Below are positions 23,101 through 34,658 of a DNA stretch of 64,000 nt, piece by piece. Positions within the stretch are counted from its first letter, which is position 1, and every line of letters starts with the position of its first letter. Made by a program: the position numbers and the translations under genes. This DNA is from Colletotrichum lupini (lineage: Eukaryota > Ascomycota > Sordariomycetes > Glomerellales > Glomerellaceae): positions 1,302,001 through 1,366,000 of the forward strand of contig NC_064676.1 in the NCBI RefSeq assembly GCF_023278565.1, given 5' to 3'. The notes under the pieces are model-generated. The model worked only from the letters and a program-made list of their open reading frames with translations. It made no database searches and had not been told where the DNA came from.

Positions 23101-25050
23101 AGTAGCGGCGTTTTGTCTTTTTATATAATCTTATTAATTGCTCTATAGTCGACGCAAAGTCGTAGCTCTCTTCCTTTTTTAGGTATAAAGAGGATAGGTG
23201 CTCCTACCGGGCTTATAGAGGGGCGTATTTAGCCCCTAGCCTTTGCTTTTATTAAATAATCGCGCAGGATCTCGAGCTTATAGTTTAATAGCGGGTAAAT
23301 AGGTCCTTAGGGAATAGGTACTACGTTATTTAGCTCGATATAATAGTCGTATAGTGCTCTATTTAGTAGCGAGATAGCTTTTTTTTTTAAGAATAAGTCG
23401 TTAAAGTCTTAGTAATATAGCTTCTAGTCCTTAGCTACGCTCGCTAGTACTACGTCGCTATTTATAACTAGGTTAATTACGATGTGCGCGAGTATTACTA
23501 AAACTAAGTCGTCTAATAGCCCCTTTTTTAGGGCGTCTAAGCGGATATGTCGTTCGTAAATTAGATATTACTACTTCTTTTATTTCTAACTAATTAGCGG
23601 GTCGATATTTTTTAGCTAGGGGAAACCGAGGATAAGCGTAGGTATCGCAATATTAGTTATTACGAAGCGATATAGCTATGTCTTTATTACGTAGTCGCTA
23701 TTAGTAATTCGAAGCCGTAAGTAGTAGCTTCTTAGCGTCTCTATCTATTTACCCTCGACGTTTACTAGCTATGGCGATAAGTAAATTTATAAATTAGCGT
23801 TAAAGTTATTAAGTAGCCCGATACTAACTACGTTCCCTTTTACTCTCGAATTAATAAGGGCGCTTAGCTTTTCCTATATATAGTTTAGGCGTATATAGGT
23901 CGGGACGTTTAAGTACCGCCCTTATTAATTACTAGCTACTCTTCTTACTAAGATAGTATTTAAGCTTGTTACCGGTCCGCGCTACTTAGCTAGGGTAAGG
24001 TCTAATTAATAGCTAGCGGCCTTATGCCCCTTTTAGTTATATTTATAATATATAACGCTCGGGTAGTTATTAGCGAGGTGCCTAGTTTTATTATAGTTAT
24101 AATACTACTAATACTGCTCCCGCGGTCGCGGGCAATCCTTTATAATATAGCTAGTTTTTTTATAATTATAGTACGTAGTATCCTTATTAGGCGAGTTATA
24201 GTATATTCCTTACGTATTTAACTTATTAGCGCTCTAGTATCTTCTCGCTAACTTATTCGAGTTTAAATTAGAATATTACCTAGGGGACGTTCGTAGGCTC
24301 CTTATTAATAATAAGGATTGTTCGATACGTCTTACTAGCGATACTAGTTATAAATAAGTCCACGGAAGTTCTATTTATAATACTATTATAAGGCGTAGTT
24401 CGGGCCGTAGCTTACTTATTAGCGTAGAGATCCTTTATTTTTCTATCGGGATATATTCTAATTCTATTTCGAGCTTATTAATATAGCTAACGAACTTATT
24501 AACTTTTTTTTTTTAGCTTTGCGAGGCGCTATTTAGTTATATACTCGCTATTATTCCTTAGCTAGCGGGATCGGATAGGTTATTTTATAAGAAGGTCTCT
24601 AGTTCCTCCTATATAACCTAGTTTATTATAAAACTGGGGGTCTTTTAGTAGTTAAAGATATAGTATATCTAGGAGGTTTTTACGCTACTACTTAGGTAGC
24701 TAACCGTATATACTACTTTATTGCGGTTTATTTTTATTTATTAAGCCTATAGGTCGAAGTAATAGTAATAGTTAAAGAGGAAGCTTTATAAATCCCGTAC
24801 CGATTTATTAGCGTATAATAAGTTAGAGAGGGATAGCGGTTTAAACGTAGACGTTCTGCTTATAGTACTTATTTAAGTTAAGAGGGAGTTAGTAAATAGG
24901 GGCTTAGGTAGTACGAACTCGTTACTTTATCGTCGCTCGAGCGGCGCTTTAAGTACGGCTTTGCTTATTAAACTATCCTTAGTCCGGGGGTTTACGTTTC
25001 CGTTTATATCGAAGCTAACGTCCGAGGCTACTATAGCTAAGACTATAGCC
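20200..25050 (-). pseudogene. E3 gag-pol relic with C-terminal chromodomain (Ty3/Gypsy chromovirus)
   Basis: Read right to left. Gag includes a conserved helical region followed near 24.2-24.0 kb by two CCHC knuckles in RIP-altered form (YYNYKKTSYIIKDCPRP). The reverse transcriptase shows [12 protein letters not shown] near 23176-23130 and VYIVYLDNILI near 22878-22845. These match the Gypsy [11 protein letters not shown] and YLDDILI motifs. At about 20420-20200 lies YEIEDII ... RGPKRRRQYL with downstream charged residues, the form of a chromodomain (family: YEVEKIL ... YLVKWKGY). Most interruptions are TAA/TAG. Chromodomains direct integration toward methylated-H3K9 chromatin in related elements, which fits a nested position inside an older repeat. 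The boundaries are approximate. Confidence 0.85.
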
Positions 25051-25487
25051 CTTAGCGCGGGGGCTAGGCTATCCGAGGAGCTTTATAAGCGTTCTAAATC
25101 TACTTATTTTTTATATAGGCGCTCTTCGTACGTTACGATAAGGATTTCTTTTTTTAATTATCGTTCTTATTTTTATAGTTTTACTAGCCTATTACTTATT
25201 ATTTAGTTTAGGTATTAGCGAGTAAGGGTAAGAGGTTCGCTATTTTATTTAAAATTTATTAATACTCTTAGTAATACGGTCCTTTTACGTCGCCGCTACG
25301 TTAATAGTTCTGCCGCGCTTCGTTCTTATATTATCTACTAGGGAGGAGGCGACTTTAGGGGGTTTAATAAAAAAGAGTCGTCTTTTTTTTTTTATTATAG
25401 CGCCGACTGCGCTCTCTTATTACGTTTCGTTCTTATTAGTATTTTAAGCTTCTAGCCTAGTCCCCTTCGTAAGTAGAGATTTTAAAT

Positions 25488-25697
25488 TATTAATAGGTAT
25501 ACGATATAAGGAAGAAGCTTATAAAAGCTAACTACTATTAGGGTTTAAAAGAGGAATTACTAAAATCTGCCCTTCCCTCGAGGTGTACTACTAGCGCTCT
25601 ATATATACCTAAGCTGCTCCTTTATTACTTAGTCCCCCTCTTTATGCCCCCCTAAGCTATCCCTTAACCGACGAGGCCTGACCGGCGAGGCCTGACA
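25488..25697 (-). repeat. E3 5' LTR (right in window), 210 bp
   Basis: Partner of 18339-18548. Its right end CCTGACA is less mutated than the left copy and is followed by the AAGGC duplication. Confidence 0.92.
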
Positions 25698-25783
25698 AAG
25701 GCTACTACTTATTTAATAAAATAATTAAATTAATATTAAATAAACGAGGCCGTATTATAATTAAAGTATAGGATAAAGGAATA

Positions 25784-25846
25784 TTACTTACTTATCTTGG
25801 GCTCGTAAGGGGGGCTAAGGGAGCTACTGCTCTCCCCCGAGGCCAT
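25784..25846 (-). pseudogene. Possible first exon of the E1 antisense gene
   Basis: Reading leftward, ATG at 25846 opens MASGESSSSLSPPYEPKISK before TAA. This stretch retains several TpG and CpA pairs, so it is less RIPed than its surroundings. After removing E3, it lies upstream of the antisense frame at 18020-17480 and has the same Ser/Pro-rich character. The sequence after ATAAGTAAG could be a splice donor. The link between the two pieces is an inference. Confidence 0.3.
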
Positions 25847-26380
25847 AGCCTCGTACTTATACTTTTTAACTTCCCGCGCTATAGTAATATAAGCGCGGTT
25901 TCTAGCTATTTATTTTAGTAGTATTTAAATAAAAACGATACTATTAATAAAAATCCTTTCTTAACGATATATATATATAAGAACGCGGGTATAGAAGCGA
26001 AAAGTAAGGGTATATACGTATAGTAATAATATAAGTATAAGTTAAAGAGGGAAGGAAAGTTAGTACTATGGGTAGCGGTAAGAAATTTATATATTTACTA
26101 CCCTTAACTTATAGGTCGATTATTTAGCTAATAAGAGGCCGTCCCTTAGTCGTACTTTCTATTAATAGTATAGCCTTAAAATTACTTATAATAACGAATA
26201 TAGAAGTTAATCTATAGCTAATTTACCCCTCGCTTATAACTCTATACGTAGACCGATTTATTTTATAATTCCTTTTATAAATAGATTCTTATATAGTAGT
26301 ATTTAGTTTTCTACTTTTAGCGGACCTTTTTATAATAATACGGGTAGTTAAGTACGCTTTTTCTAAACGTATATTCGTTT

Positions 26381-26389
26381 AGGGGGGTA
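26381..26389 (+). other. E1 polypurine tract
   Basis: AGGGGGGTA lies directly before the right E1 LTR start at 26390. A purine run at this place primes plus-strand DNA synthesis in LTR retrotransposons, which confirms the + orientation of E1. Confidence 0.75.
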
Positions 26390-26571
26390 TATTATAATAA
26401 CTTTAACTATTTATAGCCTTATTATACGTTACGTAACCTCGGTTATATAATTACCGAGGCCTACTTTGCTCGCATCCTCTATATTAGAGCGAGCTTCGTA
26501 CCTATTTCCTATTTCTAATAGATAACCGTTCTCTTTATATACGTCGATGCCCCTACAGTGACTCTACGACA
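26390..26571 (+). repeat. E1 right (3') LTR, 182 bp
   Basis: Matches 4742-4923. Here the left half is mutated (starting TATTATAATAAC) and the last ~30 bases are intact, ending CTACGACA before the CCATC duplication. It is the mirror image of the left LTR pattern. Confidence 0.92.
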
Positions 26572-26576
26572 CCATC
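26572..26576. repeat. Right target-site duplication of E1 (CCATC)
   Basis: Perfect copy of 4737-4741. DNA from here rightward has normal composition. Confidence 0.93.
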
Positions 26577-29321
26577 GGTAATCCCTTTTTTTCCTCTTTC
26601 AAACCGCTTTTGTCATGCCTGCAAACTTTCATCAATCAGTAATGTCATTCCTCAGGTTCCGTTCTCATTGATTGCCTCACTGCCAAGGTCCGGCATCACC
26701 CAGGTACGAAATGAAAGCCTCTCCGAGATCCTATCCTCGAGAATCGATGGAAATTACCATACGCATCTGCGCTTTACGACATGATGGTATTTCGAGTCAA
26801 CCTACAGTTGCACTCGGAGTAATTCGGCATATCATTGCTGCAGACTAAGTAACGTAAGATACATGTAGGTACCGGTAGTGAGTTGGCGGACAATCCCGCG
26901 TGCCAAGACTGTGAACGAGTCCCACAGACAGCCAAGCGTTTGATATTGAAGGGAACGAGTAGTCGACCAGCGGGTAGCTTGTGTTCAATCATATTGGACT
27001 TAGCCGTTTGCTTTCCGCGATTCAATCAGTGTTGCGTAGTTTCTGTAGCATTGAAACTTTCTTCACAAATCACATGCGTAATGCAGCATCTGGAAAGGAG
27101 GGGAAAACAGCCTTGATCCCTTAATTACCTTAATCGTCGATTTCTCTCAGCAATAGACTCCCTCGAATGGAAATCATCGTCAGCGACTGTCGTTGCACGT
27201 ATACGTGATGCACCTCACTCTATCTGAGGTACAACTACGTGGTAAGCAAGTTGATGTTGGCTCGCAGGTTTCTTACATAGTCACATCTGTCATCTACAAA
27301 AGGCTGGCCCTAGAGGGAATTATGGAGCTCCTGGTATTACGTGATGAAACGAATGCCAATGTTCACTCTATTAAGCTTGAATGAAGTAAGGTTGCAGAAT
27401 AAACAAATGGTCCGATGTTGATCAAACCGCATCACGCCGAGAAAGAATGCCGGCCTTGGCATATCGCCCGTCAAGTGCCAACTGAAGTTCTTCTTTGACA
27501 GTTCATCTTTGGAGGCTTATTTATAGCAACGGAGCTGATGAGGGTCCAAACAGCGCCAAGTGGCAGCCCGAACAGCTCACACCAATAAAGACAAATACCA
27601 CAACTTCGAGGTTTTGAGCGCTGATCACACGAGTTCTCCTCGTCTTGAGAGTCTTGGCGGTCCCCGGCGAGAGCTAGGTCCAATGAGCTTCACGTCTCAA
27701 AGAGCGTCGTGATTGCGTGGTTGCGACAGTAGTGCCGAGCCACTCTACAGTCCGTACTGACTTATCGCGTGGGATCGACTTGCAGTCTTAGTAAAGATGC
27801 CTGACTATCTCCATAACGTGATGTAGCAGACTCCAAATTCATGGATACCTCATGAAGTCAGGGGCCTTGGCGGGCTTGTATCGAAGCAGGTGCCGAAGAT
27901 ATTATTGCGTTGCGCTAGGATCGAAATGTACCGCGCACTTGCTGTCCATGCTTACCTGCTGAGTACTTCCAGGCTTCTCCGCCTCAGTCCCCTTCGACTG
28001 TGAGGTCTAAGTCACTTATTATGTGCAAGTTAAATCTCTCGCAAATTCGATCCAGCACCGCAAAGTAGTCTAGGGCTATAGTCATTCAGGGGCGTGATGC
28101 ACATTGGGGCTGAGGTAAGGTAGCTAGCTGCACTGCTGCAGGGCGATAGCTGTGACAGTTGGAAGTTGGACCATCATTTTTGAACATCGCAGTAGTTTTC
28201 GATTTTTATTGCCAAGAGGGCAGATCAGCAGCTTCAAGTTGGTTTTGTGTAGACTCGCTAACCCTCGTAGCTCAGTCTTGGCTGGGGCTCACACCTTCTG
28301 GCAGAGCTTCACTTCGTGACTCGTGCAGCGCTATCGCCCAATGCCAAAAATCTGACCGACGGAGCTTATCCAAAAAACCATCCGGAGGAAGCTTGGCCGC
28401 TTGCCTCGGTCGCCAGAGAGGTATACCGAACGCTACCCTACCAAGGAATCTCGGAAACTCCTTGTTCGAGGAACGCAGAAGAAGTGCAAAAGAGGAAAAA
28501 GCTCGCGTGCCCTCCTGCCCAGTAGATTGCCACCGTGCTCTCAGAGAAGCAAGAGGGCACGCGACAGCGGACTGGTGTCGCGCTGCTAGCGTCAGATCAC
28601 AGGCTTGGCGACATCACGACGAGGGTTGGCAACTTGAGCAGAGGCTCAACAGAGACACTGAGAAAAAGCCATTCTCGATCATCGAGAGCATATTGAGACG
28701 ACAACGTGCTCCCATACACCACTCTGACTGGCTGGATTTCCCTGACGGATCTGTTTTTGGTACCTTGAAAGCCAAGAGGGCCAAGTCCTCCAGTGGCACC
28801 CGCTTCACCAATCTCAGCTCGCTGTGTGGATGAGCGCAGAGCTCGGCGCAGACTGGGCATCCGTCAAGAACATCCACCGTAATGGGTCGAGGACTCGCGA
28901 CACTGGCATACCGGGGCGAAATGCCATCTTGTAGCTTACTGAACAGTATTGAAACAGACAGGTACCGTTGAGAAGTTTTTCACCCTTCTCTCCCCCTCCT
29001 CTTGTCACCAAGACTCAAACTGAGGTGGCTACAGCCAAGAACTCCAGAAATATGAACCCTGAAGGGCTTGCCATCGAGGTTGTGGGGAAGGAACCAGAGC
29101 TTCCAGTCGCCTTAAAAATAATGGCAAACTGTCAGTATAAAGATCGTGGCGCTCCGGGGCTTTCAGCAACCTTGAGAGAGAGGTCAATAAGCCTTCCCAC
29201 TTTGAGCGCCTCTGCCTTCGAGCTTTCTCACCTTTGCAGGTGAAACCCTCTCCCTCTCCTTTGAACTCTTTCTTCCCCGGTCCCCCGGAAGACAAGAACA
29301 CTTCCCAAATCAGCCTTCATC
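26577..29321. other. Long intergenic region between block A and the phosphate permease
   Basis: About 2.7 kb of GC-balanced DNA with no gene I can support. A frame of 224 codons at 28159-28833 has no upstream ATG, no domain and overlaps competing frames, so I do not call it. The part nearest 29322 is pyrimidine-rich (many C and T runs at 29226-29300), typical of a fungal 5' leader and transcription start. I saw no perfect CACGTG (the NUC-1/Pho4 site) by eye. Confidence 0.55.
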
Positions 29322-31143
29322 ATGGCTGTCCCTGTCCTTACACAGTATGACTGGATCATCGCCGTAATTACCCTCGCCTTCTGCGGCAGCTCCATCGGTA
29401 ACGGAGCAAACGATGTCGCCAACTCATATGCCACCTCCGTGGCAGCTAGAACCTTGACCATGCCCCAGGTTGGCTTCCTTTCCATGTGTACAGAGTTTTT
29501 CGGTGCCGTCGTCCTCGGCTCCAAGGTCACTGGCACAATCAAGAACAACATCATCGAGCTCGACCGGTTCCGCACGACACCTTCGACGCTCATCCTCGCC
29601 ATGGGCTGCGCCGAATTCGCGAGTGCTTTCTGGCTACTTGCTGCTACAAAAGTCGGATACCCGGTCTCCACGACGCAGACCATCGTCGGCGCGCTCGTTG
29701 GTGTCGGTATCGCTGCCCAAGCACAGGTTTCCTGGGCCTGGAGTGACGGCAGTGTTTCCCAAATCGCCGCATCCTGGGGCATTGCTCCTTGTATCTCGGC
29801 TGCGTTTGCCGCCATCTTGTTTGGCAGTCTCAAGTTCACCGTCCTGGAACGCGAGAACTCTTTCGAGAAGGCTATGAAGGCAATTCCTTTCTACCTGGCG
29901 TTCACGGCTGCTATTCTCGCTCTCTTCATCACGGTCGAGGCCCCCGGTGCTCCGTCGCTTGAGGAACTTGGTGCCGGTACAGTATGCGGTATCATCCTCG
30001 GTGTCTTCTTCGGCATCCTCCTCCTCTCCTACATTTTTTTCGTGCCTTACGTCCACCGAAGGCTGGTCAAGGAGGATACTCGCATTCGTCTCCGTCACAT
30101 CTTCCTCGGCCCTCTGTTGTACATGGAGAACCCGCCAATCTACCTGCCTGCGAAAGGAAACGAAGTCGTCATCGACTACTACGCAAGCGCCCACGATGAT
30201 TCAAATGTCATCAACGAAGGCGATATCGAGAAGCAAGCTGTCAAGACCGAGGGTGGCAACGATAGAGGCGAGAAGCTGATCGGAAACGACAGCAATTCTG
30301 ATACACCTTCCCCCGTCCCCATGTCCCTTGAGGATGTTGAACGTGGCAAGAAAACTCAAGAGAACCCAGCAGTGGTGCAACGATACAAGCGCATGCCCGA
30401 GCCCGAAGAGCGCTTCCTTGCCCCGACCGCCCACCTCCCTATTCACAACCCTAGACGCATCTGGAGCTTCATCAAGTACTTCTTCCTACAGGGAGTTACC
30501 CGTGACTGCGTCACGCATGCCTCGTCCCAGCTCGCTGCCATCCACGGCAAGGCCAAGAAGTACGACAACCGCGTCGAACACCTGTGGACCTACGCTCAAG
30601 TCGCCAGTGCGATGATGATGTCCATCGCTCACGGTTCCAACGACGTTGCAAATGCTGTCGGCCCTTGGGTTGCCGCCTACCAGGTTTACATGACGGGTGA
30701 AGTTAGCGAGAAAGGAGACACTCCGATCTGGATCTTGGTCGTCGCCGGCTTCTTGCTCGGTGCCGGTTTCTGGTTCATGGGTCACCACATTATCAAGGCT
30801 ATGGGAAACAAGCTCACTCAGCTTTCACCCACAAGAGGTAAGCCAGCTTCCTGTCGAAGATGATTTCTTGTCACTAACACCGCTCTCAGGATTCGCCATG
30901 GAACTTGGCGCTGCGATTACCGTGCTTTTGGCCAGCCGTCTCGGTCTCCCTGTCAGTACCACACAGTGCTTGACTGGGGCTGTTATCGGTGTGGCTCTGA
31001 TGAACTTTGACGTTGGTGCTGTGAACTGGCGTCAAGTCGCTTTCATCTTCTCGGGCTGGATCGTCACATTGCCCTGCGCGGGTCTCATCGGTGGTTTGCT
31101 GATGGCGATGTCGCTCAACACCCCTCAGTTTGGCCAGGGGTAA
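29322..31143 (+). CDS. PHO89: Sodium/phosphate symporter, PHO-4/PHO89 family
   Basis: High-affinity inorganic phosphate transporter of the PiT family. In fungi these proteins take up phosphate with Na+ or H+ at the plasma membrane under phosphate starvation or alkaline pH. Exons 29322-30837 and 30890-31143 give 589 aa, close to Neurospora PHO-4 and yeast Pho89. The duplicated PD001131-type signature is visible at both ends. GANDVANS is at residues 28-35 and GSNDVANA at 438-445. Each half also carries a VSTTQ motif (STTQT at 116-120, STTQC at 528-532). A hydrophilic loop of about 130 residues (about 270-400), rich in charged and Ser/Pro residues, splits the membrane halves, as in the family. 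Its start ATG follows a pyrimidine-rich leader. In relatives expression depends on the NUC-1/Pho4 phosphate pathway; the sequence does not show this directly. Confidence 0.95.
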
Positions 31144-33020
31144 GAGTACTCGACAAAAGGTTGCACGAAGATGGAGCATTGTAATGGCGTTGGTGGTTGA
31201 AATTGGAATACTCATGAATTGAAGGTCACGTCAGAGGCGTTTGATGGAGAATCATGGCCTGGATAGCAATTCAATTATGACAAAAGTTTACATCTTGGAC
31301 GTCGCTCTCTCTCACTCCCGAATCAACAGCCTCATGAGCAATTTCAGTGTCTGTTAATGTTGCAAACAAATATGATGAAGTACTTAACTTCACCATTGCG
31401 TCTCAGTTACCTACACGCCAACCATGATGGAAGTTCATGGTACCCGGCAGCATACTTACTTCTTGTGTACATCTTGATTCGACCCTCGTTGGTAACTAAT
31501 CATGGGCTTTGAGGCTTTGTGGTATTGTCAATTTCGTTCATTTAGATGAAGGTACGGTAGTAAGGGGTATACGGTTGTTCTCCATAATCCATTCTTCTTC
31601 ATCTATAAGCCTACTGGTGTAAGTATTTGATGATGGAGAATGGCTGGACTTCCGGTCTGAACAATGAAACATACCTATCTTATTGACGTGAAGTGAGCAG
31701 GGTATCTCTAAGCTATGGCGACTACCATACATCACGCTGAAAGGTTGGGTTTCGCGAAAGATGATTTACCTACTTACTTTACAGTTGCAATGGCAGGTTT
31801 CGTCATGCCGAACACTAGCTCTGGATAAAGTACTGGTGCATTTTATACATTGGTTGCCTGAAAATTGTCGAGAAACTGATTTGAACATCTTGAAGCTGAC
31901 AGCTCAAAAACAGAGGGATTGCTGGATAGAAAGTTCGTTTTCCGAAATGAGAAAGAGCCGATGGAGTGGCCAACAGAGCCTAGTTGAGTTGTTTCACCGA
32001 AGATGATGAAATGACTTTCTAGGATTCCATTGTTAGAGCCTTTTTGGTTTCAAAAAGAACCTAGTAGCAGTGGATTGTAGAGCTCATGACGCGCGGGTAA
32101 TGTCACGTCGGATAATCAACCACAAACAAAGGTAATACTGAGTTAAGGCTAGGTACGACGGTTTGGTAGCTTCGGAACTTCCTAAACGTTAGTCCAAACT
32201 AAGCGCGATTCCCTTCTTGCGTGCAACATTGCCCAGAAGAGTCTCCGTCGCGTACGCTGGTTGGCCAAAGTGAACGTTGTATCGCCAGGCATTGCCTGTT
32301 CATTTTTCCATTGGCTGCAAAGTCTGGGGTCAAAACATTCCCAACGCCACTCGCTTTCTGGCGGCTTTGGCTAGTCGGATGACCAAAAAGCCGTGCGATA
32401 ATTAGCTACGAAGTCAAGCAACTGCCCTGGATCGACACATCGACACTGTTCGGATGCACTGTGATGCGGATGGTCGGAAGCAGACAGCGCACAAAGATTG
32501 CGGTAATTGCACCAAGTGGTGGGCGGGCCGCGCACTTCTTACAGATAGGATCTCGGATGTCAGCCGAGACCCGGCCCGCTGGGACTAGGTGATAAACAGT
32601 ACATTCATTATTGGTCGACTTACATGGAACATCCATTGAGGGTATCCAGTTCGGGGATCTTCAATAGGTTATTGGGGGATACTGTTGGCGGCGGTTATTG
32701 CACCTAATCCCGTAGCCGCAGCCCAGACGAGATGGTCTCAGAAAGCTGATGGTTGTTATCGACGACACCGCGGAAAGCCGCACGCACGGGACGGAATGGG
32801 GTAGAGATGGGACAGGAGGGTGTGGTGATGCTTCATTTGACAGGTACCGCCCCGACAATGAAGACGGTCCATGAGTATACATATCGCGGCAATCTCATCG
32901 TTGTCTGTCTCTTTGTTTCATCATTCACACTCCATCGGACTGAGCACTCTTCTACTTCTTCATTCTGAACAACTTTGCGATACCCTCTTTGACAAGCTCA
33001 GTCATCATCAAACATACAAA
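31144..33020. other. Intergenic region between phosphate permease and flavoprotein gene
   Basis: About 1.9 kb with no supportable gene. Several frames of 60-80 codons occur on both strands without conserved content. The last 150 bases are the pyrimidine-rich leader of the flavoprotein gene. No repeats or RIP decay are seen. Confidence 0.6.
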
Positions 33021-34658
33021 ATGGGATCTATTCCAGCTGGTTGGAGGCAACTTGATGTCGGTGTCGTCGGCGGAGGCATCGGCGGCATGAGCGTCGCCAT
33101 CGCGCTACGCCGGGCCGGACACAAGGTTACCATCTACGAGCGCAACGATTTCGCCGGTGAGGTCGGCGCCTCCGTCTCATGCGCCGCCAACGGCACCCGC
33201 TGGCTGCACGAGTGGGGTGTGGACGTCGAGAAAGGCGACCCCGTCGTTCTGAAGAGCCTCATCAACAGAGACTGGAAGACGGGCGAACCCGTCAGCGTGT
33301 ACAGCCTCGACGACTACGAGAAGCGCTGGGGTTACGTCTACAACATGTTCCACCGTCAGTACATGCACGCCATGCTCAAGGACACGGCGATGCAGGAGGA
33401 GGGCGAGGGAATTCCGGCCAAGCTATTGGTCAACCAGAAGGTGAGACACTCCCTTCCACCCTCAACATTCTGCCAGTAGCTGATCAATTTCCCCATGATA
33501 GTGCAAGAACATCGACCTGGCCAGCGGAAAGGTGGAGTTCGACACCGGCCTGACCGTCACACACGACCTCATCGTCGGCGCGGACGGCATCGGCAGCGTG
33601 GTGCGTGGCCTAATCGGCGTCAAGCCGGAGAAGCGCCCGGCCGACTCGAGCTGTTTGCACGCCAACGTTCTCACCGAAGACGCCGTCAAGGCCGGCCTTG
33701 TCGACTACTCGCAAGACGCCGCGCTCGAGTACTGGGGCGGCCAGGAGGGCAAGTCGGACAAGATCGTCCTCTCGCCCTGCAATGGCGGAAAGCTGCTGTC
33801 ATACTACTGCTTCTTCCCTAGAGAGAAGGGCGACTACGTTGACCAGGCTTGGGGTGTCGAGGACCGCCCCGTCGAGGAGTTGCTGGCGCCGTACCCTGAA
33901 CTTGACAAGCAGGTCCTTGCGCATCTCGCTATCGGCAAGGATATCCAGCCCTGGCGTCTGTGGATGCAGTAAGTTATCCAATCATTTACTCTCGGTTTAT
34001 GATTCTGACATGAATGCAGTGACCCTTACCCTTACGTCAATAAGGACATGGTTTGTCTGTTGGGTGATGCGGGACATCCTGTAAGTCGACAAACTATCTA
34101 TCCATTCGATGCAAAGCCAATTCTAACCAAAGCCTTTCAGATGATGCCTCACCAAAGTCAGGGTGCATGCATGGCCATCGAAGATGCCGCTGCGCTTGGA
34201 ATTCTCTTCCACCCCAAGTACTTCAACGGAGATGTTAAGGATACCTTGGAAGTTTACAACACCGTTCGTCTGCCCCGCGCCACGCGCGTGCAGTCTGCAG
34301 CTGCCAAGGCCGCATACAACATCAACGAGCGTATTGGTAAGCCCGATAAACCAAAGTAACCTTTTTGAAGAAACACACGAAGCTCATTCTCACTCAGGTT
34401 TCTCAAACAACACCAGCACCAGTACATACAAGGTTGCGGATGAGAGAGCTAAGCTCACCATTGAGGAGATGAACGGGTAAGTTTCACAGCTTCCAACGAC
34501 ATTTTCCTCATCGTGACTAATGACGTGACAGATACGACATGTACAAGGACATCGAGGAGGTCATTGCTCAACGGTCGGGGGCACCCTTTACCCAGAAGTT
34601 TATCAAAGGACTGCCCATAGGACTGGAGCTTTCTCCTGGCGTCATCGTTGGGCAGTAA
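33021..34658 (+). CDS. FAD-dependent aromatic monooxygenase, salicylate hydroxylase-like
   Basis: Class A flavoprotein monooxygenase (FAD_binding_3 type) that would hydroxylate an aromatic or polyketide substrate using NAD(P)H and O2. Six exons join in phase: 33021-33440, 33502-33968, 34020-34080, 34141-34336, 34398-34476 and 34532-34658. They give 449 aa, the normal family length. The N-terminal Rossmann motif GGGIGG is at residues 17-22. The DG motif (VGADGIGS) is at 165-171 and the second FAD motif GDAGHPMMPHQSQG at 311-324. The start at 33021 is preferred over upstream in-frame codons because the dinucleotide fold begins 12 residues later. No signal peptide is seen, so the enzyme is probably cytosolic. 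No biosynthetic cluster partners are adjacent, which favours a catabolic or stand-alone role. The substrate cannot be told from sequence. Confidence 0.9.

Larger units (their letters stand above)
18339..25697 (-). mobile_element. E3: chromodomain Ty3/Gypsy retrotransposon nested in E1
   Basis: 7359 bp with equal 210-bp LTRs (18339-18548 and 25488-25697) and AAGGC duplications. Transcription runs right to left. In that direction gag with zinc knuckles (about 25.0-24.1 kb), reverse transcriptase (about 23.2-22.6 kb), RNase H, integrase and a chromodomain (about 20.42-20.20 kb) follow in Gypsy order, the mark of a chromovirus. A polypyrimidine run on the + strand just right of 18548 is the polypurine tract in element orientation. 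RIP stops make it non-functional. About 1.65 kb between the chromodomain and the 3' LTR is not explained by gag-pol and holds an antisense frame. Confidence 0.92.
4742..26571 (+). mobile_element. E1: Copia-type LTR retrotransposon, RIP-degraded, carrying two nested elements
   Basis: The outermost element of block A. It has 182-bp LTRs (4742-4923 and 26390-26571) that begin TGTCGT and end ACGACA, an exact terminal inverted repeat, with CCATC target duplications. The left LTR start is intact, while the matching right-LTR start is RIP-mutated. The internal + strand frame shows Copia-order pol with reverse transcriptase and RNase H near 9.0-10.2 kb. E2 inserted at GATAC (10592/17448) and E3 at AAGGC (18334/25698). 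Subtracting both leaves about 7.6 kb, long for a Copia element. The extra length lies between pol and the 3' LTR and includes an antisense frame. Every coding frame is full of TAA/TAG, so the copy is dead. Confidence 0.92.

Noticed and set aside
24024..24221. 65-codon + strand frame in E3
   Set aside because: It is the reverse strand of the gag zinc-knuckle region. Its hydrophobic product arises from the A/T-rich codons.
24961..25206. 81-codon stop-free + strand frame in E3
   Set aside because: It is antisense to the readable gag relic and has no features of its own.
26883..27384. Small frames just right of block A
   Set aside because: They are 60-80 codons, mutually overlapping, and have no conserved features.
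28159..28833. 224-codon open frame upstream of the phosphate permease
   Set aside because: It begins at a TTG with no in-frame ATG near the start, has no domain or compositional sign of a protein, and overlaps other open frames on both strands. It lies in a likely promoter region.
29228..29839. 203-codon minus-strand frame opposite the phosphate permease
   Set aside because: It is a mirror of the permease coding frame.
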